A stretch of DNA of 64,000 bases from Pelagicoccus sp. SDUM812003. Lineage in GTDB: Bacteria; Verrucomicrobiota; Verrucomicrobiia; Opitutales; Opitutaceae. Positions 1 to 8,102 of the stretch are shown one piece after another. The translations under genes and the position numbers were made by a program. Position 1 is the first letter of the stretch, and each line of letters starts with the position of its first letter. The DNA lies in the NCBI RefSeq assembly GCF_031127815.1, contig NZ_JARXHY010000012.1, positions 62,001 to 126,000 of the forward strand. The letters run 5' to 3'. The notes beneath the pieces were generated by a model that worked only from the letters and a program-made list of their open reading frames with translations, did not search any database and was not told where the DNA came from.

Positions 1-746
1 TGCTCGGCGACCACTTCCGCGCTGCTGTGTCCAGATATGAGCTGCAAGATGCTAGCCACCGCGGCCACGCTGAGCCCGATGCGCAAGCCCATGGGACTGG
101 TGTTGGGATGACGTTTCTTGAGAATGTAGTAGGCGCTGACGCTGACCAGCAGCCAGGCCCCGGCCTGCCAGCAGCCGATGATGGTGTGGGACAGTCGGTC
201 CATCGAAGACGGATTGAAGACCATGGCCCAGAAGTCCGTAATTTCCGCTCGCGCGTCTATGCCTTCGCCCACGATCTGGTAGCCCGCTGGCGTTTGCTGC
301 CAAGAGTTCGCCACCACGATCCAGACGGCGCTGAAGTGGGCGCCGAAACAGACCATCAAGGTGGAGAAGTAGTGCAGCTTCGGTCCGACCTTGTCCCAGC
401 CGAAAAGCAGGATGGCGAGAAAGCCGGATTCGAGAAAGAAGGCGAAAACCCCTTCAGCCGCCAGAGCGCTTCCAAACACGTCGCCCACGTAGCGCGAGTA
501 GGTGGCCCAGTTGGTGCCGAACTCGAACTCCATCACGATGCCGGTCGCCACCCCGATGGCGAAGGTGAGGGCGAAGATGCGGGTCCAAAACTTCGCCATG
601 CGGCGGTAGATCTCGTTGCGCGTCTTCAGATAGATGGTCTCGATAATGACGAGACACACGCCGAGTCCGATGCTGAGCGGCGGATAGATGTAGTGAAACG
701 CGATCGTAAACGCGAATTGGATACGTGAGAGTATTTCGACGTCCAT
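1..746 (-). CDS. cydA: Cytochrome bd ubiquinol oxidase subunit I, N-terminal part (runs off the left edge)
   Basis: Translating the minus strand from the ATG at 746 gives an uninterrupted 248-codon frame that leaves the window. It opens [20 protein letters not shown], the hallmark start of CydA, with the heme b595/d-ligating His near residue 18. It continues through [16 protein letters not shown] and the [19 protein letters not shown] segment, both conserved in the family. The protein is a multi-pass inner-membrane quinol oxidase subunit that reduces oxygen at high affinity. The gene for CydB would lie outside the window. No Shine-Dalgarno sequence is visible before the ATG. It is transcribed in the same direction as the pyruvate:ferredoxin oxidoreductase upstream of it, but a terminator at 921-955 separates the two. 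The identification is firm; only the C-terminus is missing. Confidence 0.95.
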   Translation of the reverse strand, partial: MDVEILSRIQFAFTIAFHYIYPPLSIGLGVCLVIIETIYLKTRNEIYRRMAKFWTRIFALTFAIGVATGIVMEFEFGTNWATYSRYVGDVFGSALAAEGVFAFFLESGFLAILLFGWDKVGPKLHYFSTLMVCFGAHFSAVWIVVANSWQQTPAGYQIVGEGIDARAEITDFWAMVFNPSSMDRLSHTIIGCWQAGAWLLVSVSAYYILKKRHPNTSPMGLRIGLSVAAVASILQLISGHSSAEVVAE

Positions 747-920
747 TTGGTGTAAAAAGGAGCGTTGTCAGTTCAATCGAAGGAGCTCTGCAGGATTTCC
801 CCTTTGAGCAGCAATTCAACCATTGAGCCGGAAACGCGCAGACTATTAAGACGCGGAATGACGTTGATTAGCAAATGGCGCGGATAGCAGTTTTCGATCC
901 GATTGTCTGGCTCCGTCCGC

Positions 921-955
921 AAAAAGGCCGCCATCGCGCGTGCGAGAGCGGCCTT
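921..955 (-). terminator. Rho-independent terminator after the pyruvate:ferredoxin oxidoreductase gene
   Basis: On the minus strand AAGGCCGC pairs with GCGGCCTT (arms 948-955 and 924-931). The loop between them is itself GC-rich, and a T run (the A run at 921-925 on the plus strand) follows. It lies about 70 bases after the stop codon at 1026, so it ends that transcript before cydA. Confidence 0.75.
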
Positions 956-1025
956 GTCGTGTGATAAGTCGGCGCAGGAGCGGCCAGGCTGTTGGGTGGC
1001 CTAGGCGCTCGAGCGGTTTCGCCGA

Positions 1026-4000
1026 TCAGGCATTCGCTTGTTGGCTCTCTTCTAGAAGCTTTCGACCTTTGGCCTTCAAGTCCTCTACGCTGATCTCGCC
1101 TTTGTCGACCTTGGCGAGCAGCTCCTTTTGAGCCTTGTAGTCGAGGTTTTCGATGCCGGCGTGGCTCTGCAGCATGCGCCAAGCCTTGCGGCGCTCGATG
1201 TTGAAGAGCACCATCTGGCGGCTCATTTTCATAGGCACGCGTTTGCCGTTGCCCGCGTCGAAGAGGATGTAGACGCCGAAGTCCGGGATGTAGGCCCGGC
1301 TCTTGGGATCGTTGAAGCGACGATAGATGACATCTTGCTGAGTCACGCGCAGCAATACGTCCTCAAGATGCTCCATGCGCTCAATCTCTTCTGTCGTGGC
1401 TTTCTTGATATGCTGACGGAAGCGGGCTTCGGTACAGGCCCAATGGGCGATGGTGAAGGAGTAGCTTTCCTTGGAATCGCTGTATTTCGCCTGCCACCAG
1501 TCGCGGTCGATATTCTTGTTTCCCTTAAGGCTGAGGGCTTCCTGATAGGACTCGCCCAGCTGCGGGTTGAAGACGAACTCCGGCAAGCAACGGCTCTCGC
1601 GCACCAAGCCGGCCTGGTGGGTGGCCATATTGTCCGCTACGCCGTGCTCTGGCTGGCAGGTGGTGTAGCACTGGAAGAAGGCGGTGCCGCGGTATTGCAG
1701 GCCCTCCAGAATGCTGGTGTAGAGCTTGGCCGAGTCGGCCATGGAAACTTGAGCCAGGTAGGGCGAGCCGTGACCGTTGAGGAAACACTCGGTCACGTTC
1801 TTCATCTCGGTCAGCTTGCCTTGCGACGCGGCGCCGGCCTGATTCATGTCGAAACCGCCGGTCATGGGCGAGTGGTCGGAGTTTTGGCCACCAGTATTTG
1901 AATACACCTGAGTGTCCAGCATGAGCAGCTTCACGTTCGGACGGTTTTGTAGGATGACCTTGGATACGTTTTGGAAACCAATGTCGCCCATGCCGCCGTC
2001 GCCGCCCACGCACCAGACCTTTGGCAGCTCCTTGATCTCTTGATCGGTCATCAAGGCGTCGGTGAAGTGAGTGTAGTTGAAGTAGACCGCTTCGTCGAGC
2101 AAGTCGCCGTCGAGCAGGTGGTCCACCATGCGCTCGGGGATGATGGACTTGTGAGCGTTGTCCACCATGAAGCTCTCGCCCATCATCCAGCTGATGGTCG
2201 CTCCGTCCTGGAAGAGGGAGTTGAGCCATGGATACGGGTGAGGATTGTTTGGCGGAGTGGAGCCGTAGACGGTGTTGCAACCGGTGTGGGCGCCCATGGC
2301 CATGACGGACATGCCGTTGGCTAGGCGACCATCGATGGACTGCAGATCGCGGTGGTTGAAGGCATCCTTCTTGAGGGCGGCCTCGATGGCCTTGAGGGCT
2401 TCCTCGTCGGAAACCTCGCCGTGGGCTGCTAGGCGCTGGTTGGTATCTTCGTCGCTGTCTCCGCCCAGTCCCATGATGATGTGAGCCACGATGCGTTTCC
2501 AGTTGGCGTAGGCCTTGGGATCCTCGGCGGCCAGTTGCTTGAGTTTTTCCGGACCTTCGGCGACCAGTTTGGCAGCCTTTTGCTGCAGGCGATCCGCCTT
2601 CTTGTGGAAGATGGGACGCATGTAGGCTTCGGTCACGGAAGCCAGGGCGTGCAGTACCGGTTTTTCGCCGCAGCCTGCGCAAGCTCCGTCGCCAGAGGTG
2701 AGGGCGTCGTAGTTGCGATTGACCATGAGGTGGTTTCGCCACGCGGCGGGGCGAGACTCTTCTGGAGCATCGTCCTTGTAGAGGCCGAGGTAGCGCTGGT
2801 CGGTATCGGGCAGAAGCTTGAGGAACTCGGTGGCGGAGAGGATCTCCGCGTTGTAGTCCTCGGTGTCCTCCACCATGCGAAGGGCGTCGTGATCACCACA
2901 CTCGACCACGCATAGACCGCAGCCTTTGCAGAGGTCGGAAACGAAAATGGAGAAGATGCCGCCGGACCCCTTTTCCTTTCGCTCAAGCGACATGAAGACT
3001 GCGGTGACCTTGAGGTAGGAAAGTGGCAGGATGGCCAGGATGGCGTCGAGCTCCGCGATGGATTCTGGGCTGACCGTATCCGTTTCCTTGAGACGGCTCA
3101 TGACGAGATCGCGCACGGATTCGCCGTCCTTCTTCTTGGCGTTGGCCAGCATGGTTTCGCGGATGGCTTCGTCGATATCCGGAATGGCGGCCCTGATCGC
3201 TTCGCGTTGCCCCTCGTCGGTCACGTAGTTGTCCACCGCGGTATTCAGAATCGTCTGCAGATCCTGGGCGGTGTTTGGCAGAGCGGTATCCGGGCAGGAG
3301 GTGATGCACTCCATGCACTGGGTGCAGTTTTCCGGATAGTAGCGCGGCGTTTCGCGGCGGGCTCCGTACTTTGAGGCGGTGGCTCCGGTGGCGGAGGCCA
3401 TGATGCCGATGGAGGCGAGCGGAGAGGCAGGCTGGTCGTAGCCCAGCCCGGCGCGATATTCCTTGTCGAAGGTTTCGGTCTTGTAGAGTGGTGCTCGGTC
3501 CGACTGAGGGCCGGAGGTCATCTTTTCGGCCGCGGAGCTGCCGCTCTGATTCGAAAGCGACTGGACGCCGTCGTGAGGCGAGACTTCATGCCCGGCTGGC
3601 TGATGGGCGGAGTGGGTGAGATCGGTCTGGGGCAGGCAGCCGCAGGCCCCGCCGCAATCGGTGTTTTTCGGCAGAAGCATGGCCCCGCGCATGGAGGAGA
3701 GGTCGGTTTCGTTCACGTCGCCATAGGGCACTTCCTTGATCAGGGAGCCGCCTTGAGTCATGACCTCCATATTGGAGTCGACCACCGCTTCCCCGAACTT
3801 TCCGAACTTCTTGTCGTACTGGGCCCGTACCACTTCGCGGAAATGGTTTTCGTCGATGCCAAAGGTCTGGAGGAAGGGGCTGACCTTGAAGAAGGCGCCC
3901 AAGAAGGAATTGCCCTGCATGCGTAGCTGCAGATCGGGGCGGTTGGTGGCTTTTTTGGCGATGTTGAAGCCGGGCAGGATGAAAACGCGGATCTTCTTGT

Positions 4001-5801
4001 CGATGATCTCCTGACGGTACTTCTGCGGGATGCGTTGCCATGCCTTGGCTGGTTCCTCGGCGGATTCCCATACGAAGGCGCCGCCTTCGACAAGGCCATC
4101 AAGCGGATTGATGTGGGTGAAAGCTTTCGGGTCGCAGCACAGCACCACGTTTACATGCTTGAGGTCGCAATTTACCCGTACCCGCTCCGGAGCGGCGGTG
4201 AGGAAGTAGGAGGTCGGCGCCCCTTTCTTCTCCGAGCCGTACTTCGGGTTGGCGGATACGTGGATAACCTCCTTCGGGTTGCCGTTATCATCGACCTCTC
4301 CATCGCGTTCCGCCACGTAGGTGCCTAGCTCGCCGATGATTTCCGCCAGGTTTTTTCCGGTGGTGATCATGCCCCAGCCGCCGATGGAGTGCAGGCGCAC
4401 CGCGATGGCGTTTTCCGGCAGCAGCGATGGCGTTTCGTCCGCGCAAACCGAATACGGGTGGTCGACGCCGAGATTGAAGAACGTGACCCCGTCGCCGGCG
4501 GTTTTCCCATCCTGTCGGGCCCGACCTTCGGCCACGAATTCGTAGGCTCCGATGACGTGCTCGGGGCGGAAGTCGCGCGAGCCCAGACCGTAGCAGCCCG
4601 AAAAGTTGCGCGGCACGTCCTTTTGCTCGATGACCGGGAGGTCGTCACGGTGCGGGAAACCTGGGTGGATGTAGGCCTTGGTCAAGGCGGCGCGCACTTC
4701 GCGGGCCAGCGGATTGTCGCCTGCGAGCGGCTCGTCGGTGCGTTCGAGGATGATGCAAGCCTTCTTGCCCTTGAGAGCGTTGACGATGGCTGCCTGGGGG
4801 AAGGGGCGAATGACGTTTACGTGCACCGAACCGACCTTGGCGCCGCGGGTTTCGCGCAAGTGATCCACTGCCGCTTCGATGTTTTCCGCTGCGGAGCCGA
4901 GGGTGACGAAGGTGAATTCCGCGTCGTCGTTGCGGTATTCGGAAACCAGTCCGTAGTGGCGTCCGGTGAGGTTTCCGAACTCGTTGTAAGCCTCTTCGAG
5001 GAAGCCGAGGATGGGTTCGATGAAATTGTTGCGGCGGGCCACTACGCCGTTCATGTAGTGCTCCTGATTCTGTACCGGGCCGATGAGGGCGGGGTTGGTG
5101 AGATCGATGGTGCGAGGGATGCGCCGGCGGGTGGGGCCGAAGAGCTCCTTTTGGGCGTCAGTCGGGCACTCGATGATGTCGTCCGGCGAACCGAGAAACT
5201 CGCGCAGCAGCTCGGACTCGTGCTTGAGGAAGGTGCGTTCGAGGTGGGAGGTCAGGAAGCCATCCTGAATGTTCATGCCCGGAGTGAGGGCCTTTTCCGT
5301 GACCTTGCGCAGGATCACCGCCTGGTCGGCGGCCTGCTGAGCGTCTTTTGCGAAGAGCATGATCCAGCCCGTGTCGAGGGCGGCGTAAATGTCGTCGTGG
5401 CCACAGTGCACGTTGAGGGCGTGCTTGGTGAGGGCTCGGGCCGCTACTTCTAGGACCATCGTGCTGAGCTTTCCCGGAGCGTGATAGTACTGCTCCACGC
5501 CGTAGACGATGCCTTGTCCGGAAGTGAAGTTAACCGTGCGCTTGCCGGTGACGGACTGGGCGATGGCTCCGCCCTGCGCGGCATGTTCGCCCTCCGCCTC
5601 GATGGCGAGGGTCGGGCGGCCGAAGACGTTTAGCTGTCCCTTGGCGCGGGCGAACTCGAACATTTCGCCCATCTCGGTGGAGGGAGTGATCGGGTAAAAT
5701 ACGCCGGCTTCCGCGATGCGCGCCTCGGTGTATAGCGACACCAGCTGGTTTCCGTTGGTCGTAATCCGGATGCCGGGGTATTTCGGTTTGGATGCAATCA
5801 T
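1026..5801 (-). CDS. nifJ: Pyruvate:ferredoxin (flavodoxin) oxidoreductase, enlarged single-chain form
   Basis: The enzyme decarboxylates pyruvate oxidatively to acetyl-CoA and reduces ferredoxin or flavodoxin in the cytoplasm. At 1591 residues it is about 400 longer than the usual 1170-1200. The N-terminal pyrimidine-binding domain carries YPITPSTEMGE near residue 36, followed by the transketolase C-terminal-like and gamma domains to about residue 700. Two [4Fe-4S] motifs follow: CTQCMECITSCP (residues 826-837) and CKGCGLCVVEC (958-968). They are separated by about 120 residues, much more than usual. Cysteines of the proximal cluster region (ACAGCGE near 1040) and the thiamine-diphosphate motif GGDGGMGDIGFQN are present. 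Extra segments include a Ser/His/Gln-rich linker around residues 720-800, acidic helical stretches around 1065-1150, and a charged C-terminal tail of about 60 residues. No frameshift is seen. The ATG start at 5801 is well supported by the conserved N-terminus. Confidence 0.95.
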   Translation of the reverse strand: MIASKPKYPGIRITTNGNQLVSLYTEARIAEAGVFYPITPSTEMGEMFEFARAKGQLNVFGRPTLAIEAEGEHAAQGGAIAQSVTGKRTVNFTSGQGIVYGVEQYYHAPGKLSTMVLEVAARALTKHALNVHCGHDDIYAALDTGWIMLFAKDAQQAADQAVILRKVTEKALTPGMNIQDGFLTSHLERTFLKHESELLREFLGSPDDIIECPTDAQKELFGPTRRRIPRTIDLTNPALIGPVQNQEHYMNGVVARRNNFIEPILGFLEEAYNEFGNLTGRHYGLVSEYRNDDAEFTFVTLGSAAENIEAAVDHLRETRGAKVGSVHVNVIRPFPQAAIVNALKGKKACIILERTDEPLAGDNPLAREVRAALTKAYIHPGFPHRDDLPVIEQKDVPRNFSGCYGLGSRDFRPEHVIGAYEFVAEGRARQDGKTAGDGVTFFNLGVDHPYSVCADETPSLLPENAIAVRLHSIGGWGMITTGKNLAEIIGELGTYVAERDGEVDDNGNPKEVIHVSANPKYGSEKKGAPTSYFLTAAPERVRVNCDLKHVNVVLCCDPKAFTHINPLDGLVEGGAFVWESAEEPAKAWQRIPQKYRQEIIDKKIRVFILPGFNIAKKATNRPDLQLRMQGNSFLGAFFKVSPFLQTFGIDENHFREVVRAQYDKKFGKFGEAVVDSNMEVMTQGGSLIKEVPYGDVNETDLSSMRGAMLLPKNTDCGGACGCLPQTDLTHSAHQPAGHEVSPHDGVQSLSNQSGSSAAEKMTSGPQSDRAPLYKTETFDKEYRAGLGYDQPASPLASIGIMASATGATASKYGARRETPRYYPENCTQCMECITSCPDTALPNTAQDLQTILNTAVDNYVTDEGQREAIRAAIPDIDEAIRETMLANAKKKDGESVRDLVMSRLKETDTVSPESIAELDAILAILPLSYLKVTAVFMSLERKEKGSGGIFSIFVSDLCKGCGLCVVECGDHDALRMVEDTEDYNAEILSATEFLKLLPDTDQRYLGLYKDDAPEESRPAAWRNHLMVNRNYDALTSGDGACAGCGEKPVLHALASVTEAYMRPIFHKKADRLQQKAAKLVAEGPEKLKQLAAEDPKAYANWKRIVAHIIMGLGGDSDEDTNQRLAAHGEVSDEEALKAIEAALKKDAFNHRDLQSIDGRLANGMSVMAMGAHTGCNTVYGSTPPNNPHPYPWLNSLFQDGATISWMMGESFMVDNAHKSIIPERMVDHLLDGDLLDEAVYFNYTHFTDALMTDQEIKELPKVWCVGGDGGMGDIGFQNVSKVILQNRPNVKLLMLDTQVYSNTGGQNSDHSPMTGGFDMNQAGAASQGKLTEMKNVTECFLNGHGSPYLAQVSMADSAKLYTSILEGLQYRGTAFFQCYTTCQPEHGVADNMATHQAGLVRESRCLPEFVFNPQLGESYQEALSLKGNKNIDRDWWQAKYSDSKESYSFTIAHWACTEARFRQHIKKATTEEIERMEHLEDVLLRVTQQDVIYRRFNDPKSRAYIPDFGVYILFDAGNGKRVPMKMSRQMVLFNIERRKAWRMLQSHAGIENLDYKAQKELLAKVDKGEISVEDLKAKGRKLLEESQQANA

Positions 5802-6108
5802 TTGTATTGATGTCGTCCCGCCAGAGACGGGAGGGGTTCGGAATAATGTTAGTTAGCGTAAAATAGCGCGCTACGGGCGAAAGGCGTGTCGCGACGAATA
5901 CTCTTCAATAAAGACAAGGATCTCTTCAATTGAGCGATCAGCGCCTTTTCGTGAGCAAGGTCGCGGGGTAGCATTTGGCCGAGCGAGTGCCGGTATTAGA
6001 TGCGCGAATGGTTATCTTGGCAAGCGTCTAGATTGCTTCATGCGAGCCTGTTGAGTGATAAGAGTCTTCCGTCCCGATGCAGATGGAGCTTGAACCCAAG
6101 GGTGATCG
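5802..6108. other. Divergent intergenic region between the oxidoreductase and the LpxC-like gene
   Basis: This 307-base gap must hold both divergent promoters. It is less GC-rich than the genes, for instance around 5845-5870 and 5900-5935. I could not pick out a convincing -35/-10 pair, operator, hairpin or small coding frame. Confidence 0.5.
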
Positions 6109-7176
6109 ATGGAGTGTAGGTCGTTTTTTCATACAATGGCCACCTCCTGCGATTTCAATTTCGGCATGATACTGGAAGGCGATCCGAGCGCCTTAGCGGA
6201 TGCTTATCAGCGATTTGCCCAGGTGCCGGTCGATCTCGACTGGTCTCGCCAGTCGCCCGCCGAGCGTCTCGTGGCGCCTCGCACCATCGCCAAGCCCGTT
6301 TCGGTCAGCGCCCCGGGCACCTTCTCGAAAAACGCCATTCGCACCCTGCGCCTGGAGCCTACGGAGCGCCCGGGCTGGTGGCTGGAGCGCACTGACATCC
6401 CGGATTCCCGCCCGATCAAGGTTTCCATCCGCAACGTCTGGACCACCGGCGAAATCGTGAGCAACATCGTACTGCGCTCCGGTTCGATCCACAACTACGT
6501 TCGCCTAGTGGAGCACATCATCGCTCTCAAGCAGGGCATGGATGTCGACAACCTGGTCATCAAGCTCGATTCGGGCGACCCACCGCTCTTCAACGAAGGC
6601 TCGAAAGAGCTGGTTGAAGCCATCAATTCCGCAGGCCGTCGCGAGCTGCCGGATCAGGAACAGGTGCGCTACTTCACGGTGAAGCAGCGCGTCTCGCTGC
6701 TGACCCCGCACAACGGCTTTCTGGTCATCGATCCGGTGGAGGAGGGCAGGTTCGCTCTGGACATCGATTGCGTGCGCGACTTTCCCAACGCCATCGGCCA
6801 GCAGCGCATAAAATTCGTGCACAACGAACGCTCGTTCCACTACGGCGCCACCGCTCGGACCAACAGCACAGCTCGGCAGAAGCTGATGGTCACGACCTTG
6901 GGAAAACTGTTTCCCGAGTCGCGAAACCTCGGCTACAATCGCAAGAACGTGCTCATCGCCGGCAAGCGCCGGTACGTGAACGAGCCGACGCACTTGGAGA
7001 ACGGCAAGTCGCTGGAAGCCGCGTGGCACCGGGCCATTCTCGATCTGCTCGCCGCCTTGGCCTTGATCGACGAAGGCCGCTTCGTGGGTCGGATCATCGA
7101 CTACAAAGGCGGCCACTATCCGGATGTGGAAATGGTCAAGCTGCTCTACGCCAACCAGCTGCTGGTCGAGGTCTAA
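6109..7176 (+). CDS. LpxC-like protein (UDP-3-O-acyl-GlcNAc deacetylase family), divergent
   Basis: The 355-residue protein has the two-domain layout of LpxC, the zinc deacetylase of lipid A synthesis. Recognisable landmarks are RLVEHIIALKQGMDVDNLVI (the Glu-His pair at 135-136, matching the catalytic Glu and first zinc His), an ALDIDCVRDF stretch, TART at 248-251, and a C-terminal YKGGH with His336 matching the catalytic His. The usual HKxLD zinc motif reads HRAILD (307-312), so His and Asp are one residue further apart than the family's H-x3-D, and ARTFGF reads ARTNST. These changes suggest a paralogue with altered or lost activity rather than the housekeeping LpxC. The ATG at 6109 has AAGGGTG upstream at good spacing. 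A second ATG at 6136 is possible. It stands alone, divergent from the oxidoreductase. Confidence 0.7.
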   Translation: MECRSFFHTMATSCDFNFGMILEGDPSALADAYQRFAQVPVDLDWSRQSPAERLVAPRTIAKPVSVSAPGTFSKNAIRTLRLEPTERPGWWLERTDIPDSRPIKVSIRNVWTTGEIVSNIVLRSGSIHNYVRLVEHIIALKQGMDVDNLVIKLDSGDPPLFNEGSKELVEAINSAGRRELPDQEQVRYFTVKQRVSLLTPHNGFLVIDPVEEGRFALDIDCVRDFPNAIGQQRIKFVHNERSFHYGATARTNSTARQKLMVTTLGKLFPESRNLGYNRKNVLIAGKRRYVNEPTHLENGKSLEAAWHRAILDLLAALALIDEGRFVGRIIDYKGGHYPDVEMVKLLYANQLLVEV

Positions 7177-7533
7177 GGTCGCGGTACCGTCCGTAGGGCG
7201 CGGCGTTGACCCGCTGTCTCCCGTCTGCTGCCTCTCGAAGCGATAGGGTTGGCTTGTCGCCTCGGCGCGACGACCGACAGTGGGCTACGGCGTGAAGATC
7301 CGTGGGGATAGCCGCGGCCTTTCTTCAAATACCTAAGAGAAAAGACTAAAGTTTTTTCGAAGAGCGCCGATTAGGTAGGGTATCCTAATGGGCTTTTAGG
7401 CTTCCACTCCTAAGCCCGGAAGGGTCGCAGACCCGTAGCTGGTCCCCGCCAGCCGCATGTTTCGCGTCGTTTAGCAACAGCTCGCTCAGTTTTGGAATCC
7501 ACCCGAGCTCTAACTCTAAACCCGAATCATGAC
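7177..7533. other. Intergenic region holding a cluster of RNA hairpins
   Basis: This 357-base gap contains a run of short perfect stems at 7370-7453, listed separately. The first part (7177-7340) shows nothing I can name. AT-rich sequence at 7325-7360, immediately before the hairpins, is a plausible promoter location, but no clean -35/-10 pair is visible. Confidence 0.5.
7370..7453 (+). ncRNA. Candidate structured leader RNA (four consecutive hairpins)
   Basis: Four stems follow each other closely. ATTAGG (7370-7375) pairs with CCTAAT (7384-7389). GGCTT-tt-AGG (7391-7400) pairs with CCT-AAGCC (7409-7416). GGGTC (7422-7426) pairs with GACCC (7430-7434) around a GCA loop. GCTGG (7438-7442) pairs with CCAGC (7449-7453) around TCCCCG. 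TTAGG and CCTAA occur in both of the first two stems, so 7371-7375 could instead pair with 7409-7413, as in a switching element. The cluster ends about 80 bases before the ATG of the secreted protein at 7534. I do not recognise it as a known riboswitch class. Confidence 0.45.
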
Positions 7534-7926
7534 ATGCAAAAAAAGCTTTTAACCTCGATCCTCTCTGCCGCGCTTTTTCTGAGCGTCGCCTTCGTGCAGG
7601 CGGACATGGAAACCGAGACGCCGGAGCAAGGACTTAGCGAGATCGTCGAGCTCTACAAGAGCCAGGACTGGGAGACGCTGGTGAGAAATCGCTGTCTCGA
7701 TAGCAAGCACGCCGAATCGGAGGCCGCTCTGCAGGCCTTGATCGCCAGCGTGAGCAGGCAGTTTTCCGACAAGGATCTACGCGAAGCCATCGTGAGCAGC
7801 TACGAAGCGGCTCTTAAATCCAAGCCGCGCATCGAAGCGGAGGGCACCGTAGCCATATTTTCCTGCGATCTCGGATCCGTGAAGCTTTCCAAGATGGACA
7901 GCGGCGTCTGGGGTCTTCGGTTCTAG
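7534..7926 (+). CDS. Small secreted protein of unknown function
   Basis: This 130-residue protein begins MQKKLLTSILSAALFLSVAF, a clear Sec signal peptide probably cleaved after VQA. The mature part is acidic, helical and about 110 residues long, with two cysteines (in NRCLD and FSCDL) that could form a disulfide in the periplasm. I chose the ATG at 7534 over an in-frame TTG at 7492 because the signal peptide starts there. No Shine-Dalgarno sequence is visible. A strong terminator follows at 7985, so it is a single-gene unit, and a hairpin cluster lies in its leader. I recognise no family. Confidence 0.75.
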   Translation: MQKKLLTSILSAALFLSVAFVQADMETETPEQGLSEIVELYKSQDWETLVRNRCLDSKHAESEAALQALIASVSRQFSDKDLREAIVSSYEAALKSKPRIEAEGTVAIFSCDLGSVKLSKMDSGVWGLRF

Positions 7927-7984
7927 TTCCAGGACCGGGTTGTTTTCTAGAGTTTGTTTAGTTAGTTTGTTTGATCTGAATGAT

Positions 7985-8017
7985 AAGCCTCCGGGGTTGG
8001 TAGCCCGGAGGCTTTTT
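7985..8017 (+). terminator. Rho-independent terminator
   Basis: An 11-bp perfect stem, AAGCCTCCGGG (7985-7995) with CCCGGAGGCTT (8004-8014), has an 8-base loop and is followed by a run of five T (8013-8017). It ends the transcript of the secreted protein and isolates topB. Confidence 0.9.
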
Positions 8018-8102
8018 CGCGTCCGGAGAAATGGGTCTGGCCGCGGCGACGAGACGTTGACATCCCCGCGTCCGCCGCTTGGCTCTGCAGCCTCCCATTT
8101 TC

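Noticed and set aside
27-728. A 233-codon plus-strand frame across the left end
   Set aside because: It is the antisense shadow of cydA, whose minus-strand translation matches the family residue for residue.
3586-4102. Several long frames inside the oxidoreductase gene
   Set aside because: They overlap the intact 1591-residue frame in other phases and have shadow-type composition.
7370-7453. Assigning the hairpin cluster to a c-di-GMP (GEMM) riboswitch
   Set aside because: The stems do not carry the GEMM conserved sequences, so I left it unassigned.
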